Shown piece by piece: positions 16,337 to 17,036 of a DNA stretch of 17,036 nucleotides. The DNA comes from CAJBLF01 sp964463255 (lineage in GTDB: Bacteria; Patescibacteriota; Gracilibacteria; Absconditabacterales; Absconditicoccaceae). A program made the position numbers and the translations under genes. Position 1 is the stretch's first letter. Every line of letters starts with the position of its first letter. The notes beneath the pieces were generated by a model. The model did no database searches, had not been told where the DNA came from, and saw nothing but the letters and a program-made list of their open reading frames with translations. The stretch is from positions 1-17,036 of the forward strand of contig CAYXBC010000006.1 in the NCBI GenBank assembly GCA_964463255.1, read 5' to 3'.

Positions 16337-16362
16337 AAAACCCGCAATCGCGGGTTTTTTTT
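16337..16362 (+). terminator. Strong rho-independent terminator after hup
   Basis: AAAACCCGC (16337-16345), loop AATC, GCGGGTTTT (16350-16358), T run to 16362. Confidence 0.9.
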
Positions 16363-16366
16363 CTGT

Positions 16367-16394
16367 TTGATTTTTCTCACTAAACTACTATATA
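16367..16394 (+). promoter_or_regulatory. Predicted promoter of the coiled-coil gene
   Basis: TTGATT (16367-16372), 16-nt spacer, TATATA (16389-16394). It directly follows the hup terminator and lies 86 bp before the next start. A palindrome, TACTATAGTA, lies between them at 16447-16456. Confidence 0.4.
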
Positions 16395-16480
16395 TACCAT
16401 TAATGTAGAATGTAGGATTTTGTATTATTATGCACTATCGTAATTTACTATAGTAGTTTTTACATCTTGATCTCCTTATT

Positions 16481-16873
16481 ATGACCTGATATATCGTTTT
16501 GGCTGCTTTTGTAGGTGGTATTGTATGATATTTTATTTTCTATCTAAGATATCAGCATAAAGATACCGTCAACCAGCTCAGGTCCAACCTCAAGGAAGCC
16601 GCTAAAGAGATTGAATATCTCAGTAATGAACTCGACGAATATGTGCAACAGAACCAATTACTCAAACAGAAGACTATGGAATTATTGGAGAAAAATGATG
16701 ACCTTTCCGATGTCGTAGCGGAACTCAGCAAATACTATGTACACCTCAAAAAGGCCGCTGAAAAGACTACAGAACTCAGTAAATACCTCCATACACCTAG
16801 CCCTACTATAGAAGAGAAGATGAAACCATTCTTGGATAAAGCCAAAGAAGAGACGAATAAGACATTCTTCTAA
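16481..16873 (+). CDS. Membrane-anchored coiled-coil protein (hypothetical)
   Basis: ATG 16481 to TAA 16871 gives 130 residues with TGA as Gly at positions 3 and 16; a shorter frame without TGA begins at 16643. Residues 3-23 are one membrane segment (GYIVLAAFVGGIVGYFIFYL) followed by RYQHKD, so the N-terminus is likely anchored with the rest in the cytoplasm. Residues about 30-105 are charged heptads (NQLRSNLKEAAKEIEYLSNE) typical of a coiled coil. The end is polar (TPSPTIEEKMKPF). No family is recognised; shape and size resemble small membrane-linked scaffold or divisome-type proteins, but this is not evidence of function. It is monocistronic after hup and is followed directly by a tandem repeat array. 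Confidence 0.75.
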
Positions 16874-16901
16874 TTTTGAATTTTTTCCTCCAGGATAACC
16901 C

Positions 16902-17036
16902 CCTTCGAGGACAAGCCCTCCTTCCAGGACAAGCCCTCCTTCGAGGACAAGCCCTCCTTCGAGGACAAGCCCTCCTTCGAGGACAAGCCCTCCTTCGAGG
17001 ACAAGCCCTCCTTCGAGGACAAGCCCTCCTTCGAGG
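16902..17036. repeat. GC-rich 18-bp tandem repeat array, continuing past the window
   Basis: Seven full copies plus half a copy of CCTTCGAGGACAAGCCCT, starting at 16902, 16920, 16938, 16956, 16974, 16992 and 17010. Only one base differs (16925, G to C, in copy 2). Each unit has a small stem TCCT-TCG-AGGA. The array is about 60% GC in a region otherwise near 35-40%. The period is a multiple of 3, so it could be coding on either strand (SFEDKP on +, or GLSSKE on -), but no start is in view. The array is preceded by a diverged half unit (CCTCCAGGATAACCC). Confidence 0.93.

Noticed and set aside
16902..17036. CRISPR or origin iterons at the right end
   Set aside because: 18-bp units abut without spacers, and no rep gene or DnaA-box-like sequence is nearby; left as a tandem repeat.

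Overview
The window comes from a low-GC bacterium of the candidate phylum Absconditabacteria (SR1), or a very close relative such as Gracilibacteria. Nearly every gene has in-frame TGA codons at conserved glycine positions (for example GyrB PGMYIG and the glycines of its GGLHGVG motif), so UGA is read as Gly. CGA and CGG also fall on conserved tryptophan positions in SodB, GyrB, RpoD, the S41 protease and the ECF-like sigma factor, while real arginines use AGA, AGG, CGT or CGC. Both reassignments together match what I recall for Absconditabacterales. With the standard code most of these genes look like chains of short ORFs; with the altered code they are intact.

Left part, 1-6025: the 3' end of a secreted protein gene (+), then minus-strand lepA with a hairpin-repeat array at its 3' end. 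A poorly coding stretch (2784-3587) follows, then a minus-strand pair transcribed ruvA then a 609-residue GHMP-kinase-like gene. Middle, 6026-9883: a divergent promoter region, then rpoD and gyrB on +, with gyrB closed by a strong terminator facing elp3. Elp3 (radical SAM plus acetyltransferase, tRNA wobble-uridine modification) runs on minus from 11733 to 9883.

Right part, 11948-17036, all +: a small anchored or secreted protein with its own terminator; a five-gene cluster sodB - yraN - S41 protease (ctpA-like) - 2Fe-2S ferredoxin - ECF-like sigma factor, spaced by 23-33 bp, with one good promoter ahead and a terminator behind; hup (HU) with its own promoter and terminator; a membrane-anchored coiled-coil protein; and a GC-rich 18-bp tandem array that runs off the window edge.

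The cluster joins oxidative-stress defence (SOD, ferredoxin) with envelope proteolysis and a regulator, which suggests a stress or envelope module. No start codon has a convincing Shine-Dalgarno sequence. Several predicted promoters share a TTGAnn, 16-nt spacer, TAnnnT layout. Two housekeeping genes (lepA, elp3) appear to carry in-frame insertions made of repeat sequences. I saw no rRNA, tRNA, transposase or CRISPR array.
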